Source of the DNA: Iris pallida
Taxonomy: Eukaryota; Streptophyta; Magnoliopsida; Asparagales; Iridaceae
Reading direction: 5' to 3'
DNA length: 64,000 nt
Assembly: GCA_029216955.1 (NCBI GenBank)
Contig: JANAVB010023996.1
Location: 12,681,269 to 12,745,268 of the forward strand
Positions 46,728 through 59,000 of the stretch are shown here, piece by piece (the stretch's first letter is position 1; every line of letters starts with the position of its first letter). The notes beneath the pieces were generated by a model. The model did not search any database. It saw only the letters and a list, made by a program, of their open reading frames with translations, and was not told the origin of the DNA. Both the position numbers and the translations under genes were made by a program.

Positions 46728-49700
46728 TGTCACGCCAGAGTTCTAAAATACTTAGAAAGTAAGACATGAGCATGCCAGCTGTACAAACTAGAATAACCTA
46801 CCCTATTTAGTGGACTTACTCTAGTTGTAGTATGCAGTAACTAAAATACACCGCCACATGCAATCTATAATCTCGACAATCTCATCCACAAAATCAAACC
46901 ACAACAACAAACACAGAGATGTAACGAATGAAATAAAATATAACAAGAACTGAATATCCAATACAAATGATTTGTGTGGAAAAATATATATTGATGGAAA
47001 TATCCATGCAAAAGAAATACAATGATAAAATAAAGAAGTACTAAAATAAAAGATAACCAACCAGAATGTTGGCTAAATAGATAATAATGCTTAAGGCTCT
47101 AACTGAAGCATCCTCCAATATCATGGAAACTCCTCGGGCAACACCTCTTCGTCCTCAACAACATAACCTGTCTCAATCCCCGGTCCGTAGACAGTGGGAT
47201 GCAAATGCTCATTCGGATCTAGAAAAGAACCAGGTCGTCAGAGGGATATAACAAGATACAAAAGGAACATGTCAATATAAACTGAATGAATATAAGTAAA
47301 TAACCTAGATCATAACACGGTCCAATAGCCCATCATCGAAACATTGAACTACACCTACAACATGACAAGGATAAGGGTGGCACACTATTTCGTGTCAAGA
47401 CAATGTCCCATGGCTATGTAAGTGCATATTGAAGACAACTTTGGACGTTTTGGGTAGGCGATAAGGATATGGCACCGAATCACAGGCCGACGTCGGAGCA
47501 CGAGCCAATATCTATGAACAAAGAACCACACAGACAACTATGAACCTATATATAAGGCTAATGATCCCGCAATCTACATTGATGATTACAAAATCTAATA
47601 AGGTAATCCCATACGTCTTCTGGTAGTCTTCCCCGTCTTGGACTGCACAAGTCATATACATGACTCATACAAACCATATCCCAATGCCAAGTCATCCTAC
47701 CTAGACACAATCTAACTATCCAAAAACTCAACGCAGCAATGACCAGTCAACGCACAACTCATGCGTATGAAATCTCACTCAAGCTGTCATGTAGTAATAC
47801 GTGTCATGGCTATAGAAGTTATATTCAATAACTTCACCACTAAAGGTAAGTCCACTAACTTTAAGTCAACACACGCACCCATAAGTCATACATGACAACA
47901 TCGATGGCACCCAAGTCAAACTTGGATGCACACCACTATAACTGTAATCAACATAAAGAACAGAAATAGAGAGCATAATTTAAACAGTAAACAAAGACAA
48001 GGTATATTGCCTGGATTAACAACAAAACTATAAAATATCGGTCTGGCTCCAACTATTACAACCGACTGATCACGATCCCCTAGAAGTATAAATTAAACTA
48101 ATATATATCACCACAAGAAGTATCATATCTATACTTACCATATTTACACTAAACTAGTCACAAAATAGTCAACTAGTCTATACTAGTATTCTAGAATATA
48201 TACCAATAAGTTATAATAGTAAAATAATATTTATATATCATAAATATTTAACTTTAAAATGCTAGAAAATATTGATATTAAATTTTGAATATATATTATA
48301 TAAATATCTTTTAGAAAAAATACATAAAATTGCTATATTTAAGTATTAACACAACATGCCACATAGAATTTTAATTCGGAAGCGAAAATCAAGAAAAGAT
48401 ATAAAAAATTATTCATTATGGAATAAATTAGAATAATTGGGATTAAACATAACTTTTCATCTAAATTTGTTAGATTTATATCATATTTAAATCCTATAAA
48501 AGTTTGGAATCAAATCGATGGGTTTTGATCGGTGTGTCGGTGTCCAAAAATTGATAGAAGAAAAGTGATGACATATCAACAAAAACTTGTTTCAAATATT
48601 CAGAAACAATGATTCTGGATGGTATATATAGATGTTAGAGACCTAATCAAGGTTTTGTTTGAGATCAAACAGGGTTAAAAGTAGTCAGAAAAGTCGTCAT
48701 TCTAAAATATGTCAATTCTCAACACGTTTCTGTGCAACGGACGCCACGGGCAAACAGAATGAAACGGTATGAGTTAGCAATTGGAAATCATAGAAGACAT
48801 ATAGGGATATCCATTAGATTTAGTTTCAGGTAAAATAGATGAGAAAAATTATTTAAAACCTATTTTAGAAAATGACAAACCTGTTGGTTCGTACAGAATT
48901 GTGCTGCTGGAATAGACTGACTTGTAGGGCTATTTTGGTGTACTAGAAGGGTTTGTTGATATGTGTGGTTCTATACGATTGTAGAGGGTCATGTTAGCTT
49001 TGTAAAAACTATTTTTGGAGCATCATGGGAGGTCAAAAAGGGGTCGAAACTGCTGTGACGCCACAAGGTGTCTCCAACGTCCAAGCCTGAATGTAGTTTC
49101 GAGATTTGCAAGGTAGGGAGCAGGGATAGCTGTTTTTAGGAGTATAATATATAAAGTTTTTGCCTCATATAAGTTAGGATTAATATGGAGGAGGTTTGGA
49201 TTGATTTGGTGGAGATTTGGTCATCCAATCAACTAATAAGGCAACATGGGTTAGTGGGGTTTCCATATTTGGACATGTAGAAGATTGAGTCAAAGATGCA
49301 TGAGTTCAATGCATGTGGACTACCATTAAATGTCAAAAAATTAACTAAATATGGTTCTACTATGGTTTGGCACCATAGAGTGGTCTCTACTAAGTTTGGT
49401 TGGCTGGGGTTAAGTCCCGAAAATATTTCCAATAGAAGTAAATACCAAAATGACTATAAACGGATCATATGTGCCATTTGAAAATAAGTAGCAAATGAGA
49501 ACTCAATTAAGTAAGACACCATAGGGATGTGTGTAGTAGACTCAAAATATGTCAAAAACATATATTGGATCATTTAGGTTGGATCGATGTTGAGCCCTGA
49601 AATTATGTTGGAAAGTACGACAAGTTTTACGGTAAACCTTTTGGCCTAAGTTGACCCAAAAGTTGTGCAATACAAACAAGTACAGTAGAATATATTTGAG

Positions 49701-49907
49701 TGGGGCATGATATATCAAATTGAAGATAAAATTGTCTGGATCAAAACTCATGAAGGAAGTTTCTAGAGGTTGGCATTTTTTTCCTTCAAAAAATCAAAGC
49801 TAGGGAAAAGAGTATTTAATGATAAAAAATAATAGTGAACAAAATATCTATTAATAAATATATTAAGTAAAATAAAAAAATAACTCTACAAATCTAGGGG
49901 GCTTATA
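46728..49907 (-). repeat. TG1 5' LTR (3180 bp)
   Basis: On + it starts TGTCACGCCAGAG and ends GGGGGCTTATA, where the 3' LTR has GTTTACA, so the terminal CA has mutated. Length about 3.2 kb. Related to the C1 LTR over much of its length. No coding frame. Confidence 0.8.
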
Positions 49908-50637
49908 GTTATGGCATTAACTTCATAAAAGGCAAATGCTCCATATATGAAAGACTACCAATAATATCATATTTAAAGATTTAAGAGTAGATAATATTTA
50001 TATTTTTTATTTGTCAAAAGATAATAACCATGTAGGCAGGTGCCTATATGCCAACAAGAATGACAGTTGGCTACATGCGATTAGGACATGCGAATATGGA
50101 CATCATCTCTAGAATATCCACAAAGAAACTGGTAAGAGGGCTACCAGATATTTTCTTCAAGAAGGATATGGTATGTTCTGACTGTGAGATGAACAAATCT
50201 ACCAAATCCTTTTTAAGTCATTAAATGTTGTAAGTACCTCCAGACCACATCAACTTCTGCATATGGACTTATTTGAACCTAGCAGGGTCGGCAATCGTGG
50301 AGGTAAGCTTTATGCATATGTCATCATGGATGATTTCTCTAGATACACATGGATTTTCTTTCTTGCAAGTAAAAACAAAGCATTCTCTATGTCTGTCTTT
50401 TTTGAAAAAATGAACAAAATAAAATGAGCTTAATGATTACTCACTTTCGAAGTGATCATGGGGGCAAATTAAAAATAGTGATTTTAAAAACGTTTGCATT
50501 GAAAATGGTTTTTTGCATGAACTTTTGTGTTCTAGAAATTCTCATAAAATGGTGTTGTGGAACGGAAGTACAGAAATCTTAGCGATATGGCTAAAGTTAT
50601 GTTAAATCAGTATAATCTTTCAAAATATTTTTGGCTG
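49908..50637 (+). pseudogene. Copia GAG-pre-integrase and integrase fragment
   Basis: Frame from about 50060 reads RLGHANMDIISRISTKKLVR, then FKKDMVCSDCEMNKSTKSFL and a stop: the H...C-x2-C zinc region of SIRE-type copia integrase. After a frame change: STSRPHQLLHMDLFEPSRVG and YVIMDDFSRYTWIFFLASKN, the core with its first Asp. Next come a decayed SDHGG (second Asp) and a shifted YRNLSDMAKVMLN segment. It ends at FWL where an LTR scrap begins. Not in order with the copia end at 8781, so a separate element. Confidence 0.8.
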
Positions 50638-50840
50638 TGTCACGACCCGCACCCGGAATGAGGGCATGATTACGTGGGTACGTCTAGCTTACACCGCAGC
50701 ATCAGCGTTAAAACGATGTCTAGGTTAACAATGCTAACTATCATAACTCATGAACACACACACACATATATATATTTTAGGTTAAAACGCTGTCTAGGTG
50801 AACACACACACACACACATACACATGCACACACACATATA
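50638..50840. repeat. NA2-like LTR terminal scrap plus (CA)n
   Basis: Starts TGTCACGACCCGCACCC; 50638-50740 matches the LTR end at 38017-38110 (both have GTGGGTACGTC). A unit GTTAAAACG-TGTCTAGGT recurs at 50708 and 50782, each followed by a CA/TA-rich microsatellite up to 50840. Confidence 0.65.
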
Positions 50841-50895
50841 TTTTTTTTCAAAATGAAAACTTTATTGAGAGATGTCAAAACATTACAAAAAGACA

Positions 50896-51470
50896 CTAGG
50901 AGTGTCTACATTTGATAGTGGCCTTCCCCACTTGTCTATGCACTTCAGCTATCAACTGATTAAGAGTGTATCCTGAGTTCTTATATCTATGTTTGTTCCT
51001 ATCTTTCCGTAGCACCCAAATAACCACAGCAGCTACAATCTCTTTCCTATGCTTGTTCTTCTTCCTCCACCAATCGTGCAATCGCTCCAGCAGACTACGA
51101 CCTCTGTCACGAACTCTATAGATTGGATGAATTGCTCCCCACACTCCCTTGGCCAAGTTTCCTTTGTGCAGTAAGTGTTCCAGAGTCTCGTTCTCACTAT
51201 TGACGCAACAGTGACACTTCGAAGCTAGGGTGAAACTGAGACGTGCTATGTTGTCGTCTGTAGGAAGTTTGTTATGCAAAGTTCTCCAAAAAAGCACTGA
51301 CCATTTAGTAGGGATACAAGTGCTCCAAATGTGAGTAAAATCTGGTAGTAGCGACCTATGAACCCTGGCAATATCCCACGCTGATGCCACTGTGAACTGC
51401 CTAGCTTGAACTCTCCAGCTCTAATTGTCACCAACCTGATAAATGTTATGTTGTGCCATCTCACTTCCAC
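50896..51470 (-). pseudogene. LINE C-terminal zinc-binding domain (zf-RVT type)
   Basis: The 51390-50896 frame reads IPTKWSVLFWRTLHNKLPTD, then LASKCHCCVNSENETLEHLL and LAKGVWGAI. C-x-C-C followed by TLEHLL is the zinc-binding signature that follows RT in plant L1 elements, though the usual H-x-x-x-C at its end has become H-x-x-x-G. It ends with a normal stop near 50896; no RNase H follows. 51246-51470 is an overlapping frame of the same protein, so there is a frameshift. Confidence 0.8.
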
Positions 51471-51644
51471 ATATTAGCCTCTTCCAAACATGTGAAGCAT
51501 TAGAAGTAATACCGACCTCCACTGGAGAATCAGTTGAGCAGTACTTCGCTTTGAAGAATTTTGTCCATAAACTATTTTGAGTCAGGAATATCCACTACAG
51601 TTTGATGGTAAAAGCAATTATCATTTCCACCAATCTTTTGATGT

Positions 51645-53175
51645 CTAAGCCTCCTTCTTTTTGGTTCTAGCTATCCGATCCCATCCAAGCCAGGTTCGTT
51701 TAGCCACTCCATCTTGAGGACCCCAGAAGATACTTGAGAACATGCTCTCTATTCTACGAAGAACTGCAATAGGTGGATTATATGCTGCTAATGTGTAGAC
51801 TGGAATGGATGTTATTACAGCCTTAATCAACACTAGCTTGCCTCCTGGAGATAGAAATTTATTGTGCCAACCTTCTAATTTAATCCTAATATGGTTGAGG
51901 AGCTCTTCATATATTCCCCCATTACGTTGTCCGGCCATTAGAGGACAGCCCAGATACGGAAATGGGGGTGTGCCAATTTGAAATCCTGTCCTATAAGCTA
52001 GCTCTGTACCGCTCTTATTCAGGATGTTCTTCAAAATGTAGATGGAAGACTTGGCCTTGTTAATGAGTTGTCCCGAGGCAGCATCATAACAAGATAATAG
52101 ATCAGTGATTTTTGATATCGAACAAAGATCTCCAGCAGAGAAAAGAAGAACATCATCTGTATATGCCAAATGGGTGATCGGTGGACAACCACGAGGCGAG
52201 AAGAAGGAGGAGAAATCCTCCGTATCAGTCAACTTCTTCAGGCTATGCGAAAGTACCTCCGTCGCAATAATGAACAAAGCCGGGGAGAGGGGATCACCCT
52301 GTCGAACGCCTCGAAAAGATTAGAAATATTCAGTCGATTCTCCATTAATCAATGGTGCATACCACACATTGTTAACAAGTCGAAGCATCATGTCCACCCA
52401 CTTGTTGTGAAATCTAAATCTGCGCAGCACCTTCAAGAGAAATCTCCAATCAACCTTATCATAGGCTTTCATCATATCTTGCTTGATAGCTGCATTACCT
52501 CCTCTATGCTTTTTATTTATTCTCGCCATCATTTCCTGGGCTAGCAATATGTTATCAACTATCTCTCTGCCTTGCACAAAGCTGCTAATAATGCGAAGGA
52601 GAAGAGGAGCGAGCCGACGAAATAGTAACTTCGAGATTATCTTGTTCATCACTGAGCATAAGCTGATAGGCCAATAATCTCTAAATGTTTTGGGTTGCTT
52701 CACCTTCGTGATCAACACTAAGGAAGTATTCGTGACGGAGCGTAGCAATGCAAACCCAAACATGCCTACTGCCTCTGTCATATCCTTACTGATGATATCC
52801 CAACAAACAATAAAGAAGAGAGAAGTAAATCCATCCGGCCCAGGTGCGCTGTGCTGATCAAGCGACTTAATTGCTTCAATGATTTCATCAGGAGATGGAG
52901 CCGCAATCAGCAAATCATTGTCTTATGTCGTCACGATAGAAGGAATGTTCAGTAGTAAATCACTCTCCTCCTGAATGTCTCCACTTTGATAGAGTTTAGA
53001 ATAAAACTCTTTGGCATATGCATGAATCAAGCCTTTGTCTTTCAGAGTGGTCGCTTTATCGGTTGTAATAGAATGGATTTGGAGAGATCTTTTGCGATTG
53101 GTCATGTAGCCATGAAAGTAGGCAGTATTTTTATCGCCATCTAGGTCCCATTTGATCCTAGCCTTCTGCTTCCAT
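51645..53175 (-). pseudogene. LINE reverse transcriptase, broken
   Basis: Order on the minus strand: ARIKWDLDGDKNTAYFHGY (near 53150), then PDEIIEAIKSLDQHSAPGPD, FRDYWPISLCSVMNKIISKL, FVQGREIVDNILLAQEMM, KQDMMKAYDKVDWRFL (catalytic Asp of motif A), a stop at 52320-52322 just before the GVRQGDPLSP motif, then LAYTDDVLLFSAGD. The usual YADD reads YTDD; both Asp are kept. Further frame changes at 52920 and 51650. It would copy LINE RNA at nicked target DNA, but cannot be made intact. Confidence 0.9.
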
Positions 53176-53407
53176 TATGCTTTCTCAATTGTCACCCTCA
53201 TTTCTCGTATTTCTAGTATTTCGTATTTATACTCGTATCTAGATTTTGGCATGTATTTTTATTTTTCTCAGCTTGTGGGATTTTGGTATTTCTCGTATTT
53301 GGGTTTTTGGCTTGGCTCGGTTTTATTGGGTTTGTTCGATTTGGTTTGGTTATGTGATGGATCACCTTAACCTATGCTACCTCTCATCCCCACCACAACT
53401 CCCCCTC

Positions 53408-53414
53408 TTTATAT
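53408..53414 (+). promoter_or_regulatory. Tek1 LTR TATA-like box
   Basis: TTTATAT in a C-rich setting (CCCCCTCTTTATATCCCC), followed about 30 bases later by a pyrimidine-rich start region. The 3' LTR has the same at 61086-61092. If this is the promoter, the hairpin array lies in the transcribed leader. Confidence 0.5.
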
Positions 53415-53883
53415 CCCCACCTACCACTCTCTCTCTTCATTACCACCACCATTAATTTCCTTCTTCTTCTTCTTCTTCTTCTTCTTCTCCTTCCTCTACA
53501 CAACTCTCCCAACCCTAGGCAAGTGCATCTTGCCACTACATGAGAACCCTCTTTTCTTTGTCCATTTGATAGATTAGGACATGGTGATCAATATTAGAAC
53601 TTGGGTTTTTGTGATTTGGAGCCTCCATTGTGATAGATCTAAGTTATTTCCATTTTCGGATTTTGCATGGTTTGAGCTACTTAAGTTGGATTTTACAGAT
53701 TTTTGATGTTTCCATGTGGAAGAGCAATCAATTCCACCCTGGTTAGAACTTTAGAAATCTGGATTTGGAGTTCGGATGGCCAAGTTATGAGGTTTTGAAG
53801 TTTTGGAGCCACTGGAGCTTTTTCTCAGCCATGGAGAAGAAGACCCAGACCCTGCGTGCGTGTTTTTTTTAGGCGTACGCAGC

Positions 53884-54292
53884 TTCCTTGAGCGTGTATG
53901 ACTTTTCACGCAGCTGCTCCCTGTAGCGTGCGTGACTTTTCACCAGCTGCTACCTTAAGCGTGCGTGACTTTTCACGCAGCTGCTCCCTTCAGCGTGTGT
54001 GACTTTTCACGCAGCTGCTTCCCTGTAGCGTGCGTGACTTTTCACGCAGCTGCTTCCTTGAGCGTGCGTGACTTTTCACGTAGCTGACTTGAGCGTGCGT
54101 GACTTTTCACGCAGCTGCTTCCTTGAGCGTGCGTGACTTTTCACGCAGCTGCTTCCCTTGAGCGTGCATGACTTTTTACGCAGCTGCTCCCTTCAGCGTA
54201 CGTGACTTTTCACGCAGCTGCTTCCCTGTAGCGTGCGTGACTTTTCCCGCAGCTGCTCCCTTCAGCGTGTGTGACTTTTCGTACGCTGCTCC
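53884..54292 (+). repeat. Hairpin array in Tek1 5' LTR (12 units)
   Basis: Twelve units of about 34 bases. The core TGCGTGACTTTTCACGCA is a perfect 7-bp stem with loop CTTT (example 54031-54048), followed by the palindrome GCAGCTGC and a spacer ending CCTTGAGCG, CCTGTAGCG or CCTTCAGCG. Some units have decayed arms. Confidence 0.92.
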
Positions 54293-55850
54293 CCTGACCC
54301 CTTGCTTAACCCATTGCGCCCATTTTATATCCTTACGCCTTTTGTCATGAACTTGATTTTACTTAATATGTTTGAAATAACTATTGTATATGGCACGGTA
54401 TGACAAGAACTAGCATAACACGACAGTGACCCGTAGTGGTGCACTCCTGACATGACCAACCTGACGTGATAGTGGCCCGTTGTGGCACACTCCTGACAAG
54501 TACCCTGACATGATTTATCTTGATAACTTAACTTGACTTGCCTTGACACCGTAGGTGGTTCTTTCTTGCTTGCTTGTTAAATCCACTTGTCCTGTCTTGC
54601 ATCATGTCTAGGACGGGACTCCTGAGTACCACGGTCAGGAGTACCTACTAAAATGAATTAAGGTTAATAACTAGAATAACTCAGTATTCATGAAGAGATG
54701 ACACAGCTACAGGCAATCCCGTTACCTGGGCGCTCTTGGGATCTGTAGCCTGCCATCGAGTAGGGCACATTTCCAGCGCACCGTCGAGTGTTGCAACCTC
54801 TAAGTCACCTAAGGGTACATGTGTCTCCTGGACGATGTACCCACTTGAATTCAACCCTAATCTTTTGTCCTGGGTAACCTGGATGGTCTGCAGGGCTTGT
54901 AGCTGTGGAATAATCTCACTGCATCTTGTTAGTAATTAGGCCTGTGACAACCCTAGTTAGTTAAAGTAGTAAGCCGTAGGATCTGCTTGGCAGTGATTGA
55001 TTGAATGAGGTATAACCAGTCTAGCCATGTCTTGATCCAGTACAAGATTGCTCCCTGTTTTGATTTCTTGCATTACTTATCGTGTTGATAAATGGTGGGA
55101 AACCAAGCTCTGTTCAGATGAAGGGTTACAACCCCGGTCCTTGTTTGGTTTACGGGTTGTAACCTGGCTATCGGAATAGTTCCATGGTTATCTCGTCGTA
55201 TATCATCCTAACATGTTTTCAAAAATTTGGTTTTAATATTAGTTTTCTGTGCTGATTGCTGGCTTTTGTTCTTATTTCGTGGCCCCTCGTGGCACTTGCT
55301 CTTTCTGGGGTTGACCCAGCTGGTTTTGTGTGGCCAGATTTTGGAGCAGCTCCCGAGGATCTACCAAGCTTCCAGCCCAATGGTGGCGACTAGAAGGAAC
55401 CCGAGCTACGAGTGGGTTTTCTATTTTGTTTCGCTCACTCTATTGTAAATTTATTCTTTTGAGGCGTTTAGCCGACGAGCACCTGTTAGCTCGATGCACT
55501 TTTACTTACTGTCTGCCTACGGGCTGTAAACATGATTAACAAATCCTAGGGTTGATCATGTATGACTTAAACTCTTGCTAGTCCTAACATTTTGTACGAC
55601 TAGCTTCATGATCAGCTGATATGTAATATTTAGGACGCCTTTTATTGTATATATAATGATCATACATCTTGTAATTATATTACTTGCTTGAGATTGAGAC
55701 AATAGGCTTGACCTTAAGAGACTGTTGGCTTGTAGTAAACCCTCATATCTAGACAGCCGTGACCGTATAGTTGAGATGCATTCTATTTCAATATACGTAG
55801 CTAGCTATGTCTGCCCCCGCTCTCCAGTATTCTGGTTCTGGGGCGTGACA

Positions 55851-56092
55851 TGGTTTAAGTGGTGGACCATGCAGGTCTTGTCAATCAAGAAATGTGAGGG
55901 TTTACCGAATAGATGTCTTAATCAGTATTCGCCCTTGATCTCTGCCCGTATTTTCAAATCCCTGAAATTCTTGCCCTGATTACATGACTTGTATCGTTGA
56001 TCTGTCCTGGTCCTTCCTTATTGTTTTCCTGTGTCGTCTTCTTCAGCGGTACTATACCTGACCCTGCCGATCAGTAAGGAGGAGCACCTTCC
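55851..56092 (+). other. Tek1 leader and non-canonical primer-site block
   Basis: Directly after the LTR: TGGTTTAA then GTGGTGGACCATGCAGGTC (55859-55877). It begins TGG like most primer sites but is not the tRNA-iMet complement. The rest of the leader has a TAA in gag frame at 56075-56077 and no ATG in that frame before 56093. Confidence 0.6.
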
Positions 56093-59000
56093 GTGGCCCA
56101 GCAGCAACCTGGGGATCAAGCCCAGCATTCCGGAGTCGCCTCCAAAGTGATACCTACTAGAGGAGAGTCACCAGTTCGGCCCGTCCAGCCCGTAGAGCCA
56201 GATGATGGTACCTTAGTAGGCCTCTTCAGAACCTTGATAGCTTCCCAGGATCGTCGAAGCGACGCCCTGCACCAGACAGTTCAAGATGCTTTGACCCGAG
56301 GCGGACATCCAGGGAACCAGGCGGCGAGCAGCTTCAAGCGCTTGAACCCTCCTTTTTTCGACGGCAGCGAGGATGCGATTGCCGCGGATGCATGGCTTCA
56401 GGATACCGAGGTGATTCTGGAAGCAGCTAGGACACTCGAGAATGAGAAGGTGGTGGTGGTACGCCTGCAGTTGTTGGACTTGGCTCGCAGTTGGTGGGCG
56501 ACGCAAGCCATGGGATTAGTGGCACCCATTGCTTGGGCAGTATTTAGGGAGAGATTCCAGACGAAGTATTTCGATGCTGTAGCTCGATACGACTTGCAGA
56601 CCAGATTTACCAACTTGAAGCAAGGAGGCAGATCAGTCGACAGTTATGCATCGGAGTTTTCTAGACTCAGTAGGTTTGCCCCCACCTTGGTGGCGACCGA
56701 GTTTGATAGGGCCCAGCGGTTCCAGCAGGGACTGTATTTGGAGATCTTGTTGGCGGTTGAGCAGTTCGAGCACCAGACGTTCGATGCAGTCTTGAGAGCG
56801 GCTAGGAGGCATGAGTACACCTCTCAGAGGATCGTGGATAGGACCGGAAGTAGGAAGCGGTCCCACAGTCAAATGTACCAATCATCAGCCCTAGCCCCGG
56901 CAGCTAGGGGATTGACCATTGGAACTCCGAGGCGGGCAGCCTCAGTAACTTCGGTTCAGCATTCGACCCCGACGTACCTGCAGCAGCAGAAGCAGAAGCA
57001 GACTTCCGTGATGGGATGTTCTCATTGCGGGAACCCAGGCCATGTAGTGGCGGACTGTCGCAGGGCACAGGAATTGTGCCTGGCTTGTGGAGCAGCAGAT
57101 CATAGGATAGGGGCTTGCCCGAATAGGGGTGGTTCATCAGCATCCAACCCTTCTAGCTCTTCGGTGAGAGGACCGGCCCCTGTACCAGTTCAGCAGCAGC
57201 AGTATCAGTCTTCGAGGCCCTTGCCGCCTCAGTCTCAGGCATTCCAGCAACAGCACCCCCAGCAGTATGCACAAGCCCAAGCTCAGACCCAGAATAGGCA
57301 GAGAGGTTTCCAGCAGAGGGGACCAGCAGCCAGAGGACAAGGTCAGGCCATGATGATGGCTATGGAAGAAGAAGTTGCACCAGGTGAGGTTGTGGCAGGT
57401 ACTATTCTCGTCAACTCCTTTTCAGCTTCGGTATTGTTTAATTCTGGTGCATCGCATTCATTCATGTATGCACGATTTACGACACGGATAGGATTGGAGC
57501 CCGAGTCATTAACAGTGAGGCTCAATATACTTACTGGTAATGGTCTTGTGGGAGTAGATCGAGTGTTTTTCTCATGTCGGATCGTAGTTAGCGGTAGGGA
57601 GTTCTCCGCTAGATTCATAGAGTTTCCTATGGCGGACTATGATGTATTCCTAGGCATGGATTGGTTGAGGAATCAGTATGCTAGGATAGACTGCCATATT
57701 GGCAGAGTTGTCTTTAGTATCCCCGGCGAGCCAGAGTTTTCGTTTTCCAGAGGCGCAGTAGAGCCATCTTCCCCAGCATTGCGGATTGCAGTAGCAGCAG
57801 TACAGTTACCCCGGATAGTTGAAGAGTTTCCAGATGTCTTTCCAGAGGAGCTTCTAGGGATACCGTCGGAACGGAAGATTGAGTTAACTATAGACTTGAT
57901 TCCCGGGAAAGCACTAGTGTCAGAGCGAGTCTACAGGATGGCGCCTTCAGAATTGGAGATTTTGTACAAGATGATTGAAGAACTGAGGACCAAGGGATTC
58001 ATCCGTGCAAGTGGATCGCCTTGGGGAGCCCCGATGCTTCTTGTGAAAAAGAAGGATGGTACGTCCAGGCTATGTGTTGATTATCGTACATTGAATTCGG
58101 TGACAATCAAGAACAGATACCCTCTTCCGAGGATAGATGACTTGTTTGATCAGCTCAGAGGGGCTTCAGTGTTCTCGAAGATCGACTTGCGGTCGGGATA
58201 CCACCAGATCAGAGTCAAAGAGCAGGACATCCCGAAGACAGCATTTAGATCGAGGTATGGACATTGGGAGTTCCTTGTTATGCCCTTTGGAGCGACCAAT
58301 ACGCCGGCAGTATTCATGGACCTCATGAATCGTATTTTCATGCCTTACTTGGATCAATTTGTGATCGTGTTCCTAGATGACATCCTGGTCTACAGCAAGA
58401 GTGAAGCAGAGCATGAGCAGTATCTCAGAGTTATCCTCCAAACACTTCGGGAGCATCAGTTGTACGCCAAGTTCAGTAAATACGAGTTCTGGCTCGATCG
58501 CATTTCGTACTTGGGTCACATCATTACCCGAGGTAGAGTGGAAGTGGATCCCCAGAAGATTGTGGCTATCGAGTCATGGCCGGTACCCAGCTCAGTGGCA
58601 GAGGTTCGTAGCTTCCTTGGATTGGCCGGCTACTACCGACGGTTCGTTTTAGATTTCGCAAGGATTTCAGCACCGATGACCCAGTTGACCCGCAAGGATG
58701 TGCCGTTTGTTTGGACAGCAGAGTGTCAGGAATCATTTGAGAAGTTGAAGCAAGGTTTGATAACGGCTCCCATTCTCACCCTTCCAGATGGGACCGAAGA
58801 ATTCACAGTTTATTGCGACACTTCAGGCAGAGGATTGGGGTGTGTCTTGATGCAGCATGGGAAGGTAATATCTTATGCGTCACGTCAACTACGTGATCAT
58901 GAAAAGAATTACCCGACCCACGACTTGGAACTGGCGGCGGTAGTGTTTGCTTTGAAGTTGTGGAGACACTACTTGTACGGAGATAGAGTGGAGATCTTTA

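Larger units (their letters stand above)
42220..49907 (-). mobile_element. TG1: gag-only LTR element
   Basis: Minus orientation: 5' LTR 46728-49907, interior 44459-46727 with a gag remnant and nothing else, 3' LTR 42220-44458 cut on its left by NA2. The interior of 2269 bp is too short for pol. This layout matches the class of plant non-autonomous elements with terminal repeats and gag only. The left part of the 3' LTR is lost, so a target duplication cannot be tested; the right flank is GTTAT. Confidence 0.8.
50841..53189 (-). mobile_element. L1-type LINE, 3' part
   Basis: Minus strand; the short poly(A) tail is the T8 run at 50841-50848. It holds the RT and the zinc-binding C-terminus. The 5' side continues beyond Tek1 at 63582-64000: the reading frame is continuous across the 10.4-kb insertion (ATAILKQRVSI, then EKA, a stop, WKQKARIKWDLDGDKN). 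Confidence 0.92.
53190..55850 (+). repeat. Tek1 5' LTR (2661 bp)
   Basis: Starts TGTCACCCTCATTTC and ends GGGGCGTGACA. Contents in order: TATA-like TTTATAT (53408-53414), a CTT microsatellite (53461-53487), the hairpin array (53884-54292), a short duplicated GTGCACTCCTGACA phrase (54430-54500), then unremarkable sequence. Chance frames only. Confidence 0.95.

Noticed and set aside
49908..50637. Copia integrase here and copia tail at 8781 as one split element
   Set aside because: Both are on +, but integrase lies downstream of the RNase H end, which is the wrong order for one inserted-into element.
54168..54350. Frames with repeated VRDFSRS-like or FPAAAPF-like units in the Tek1 LTRs
   Set aside because: A reading of the ~34-bp hairpin array; the unit length is not a multiple of three in most copies.
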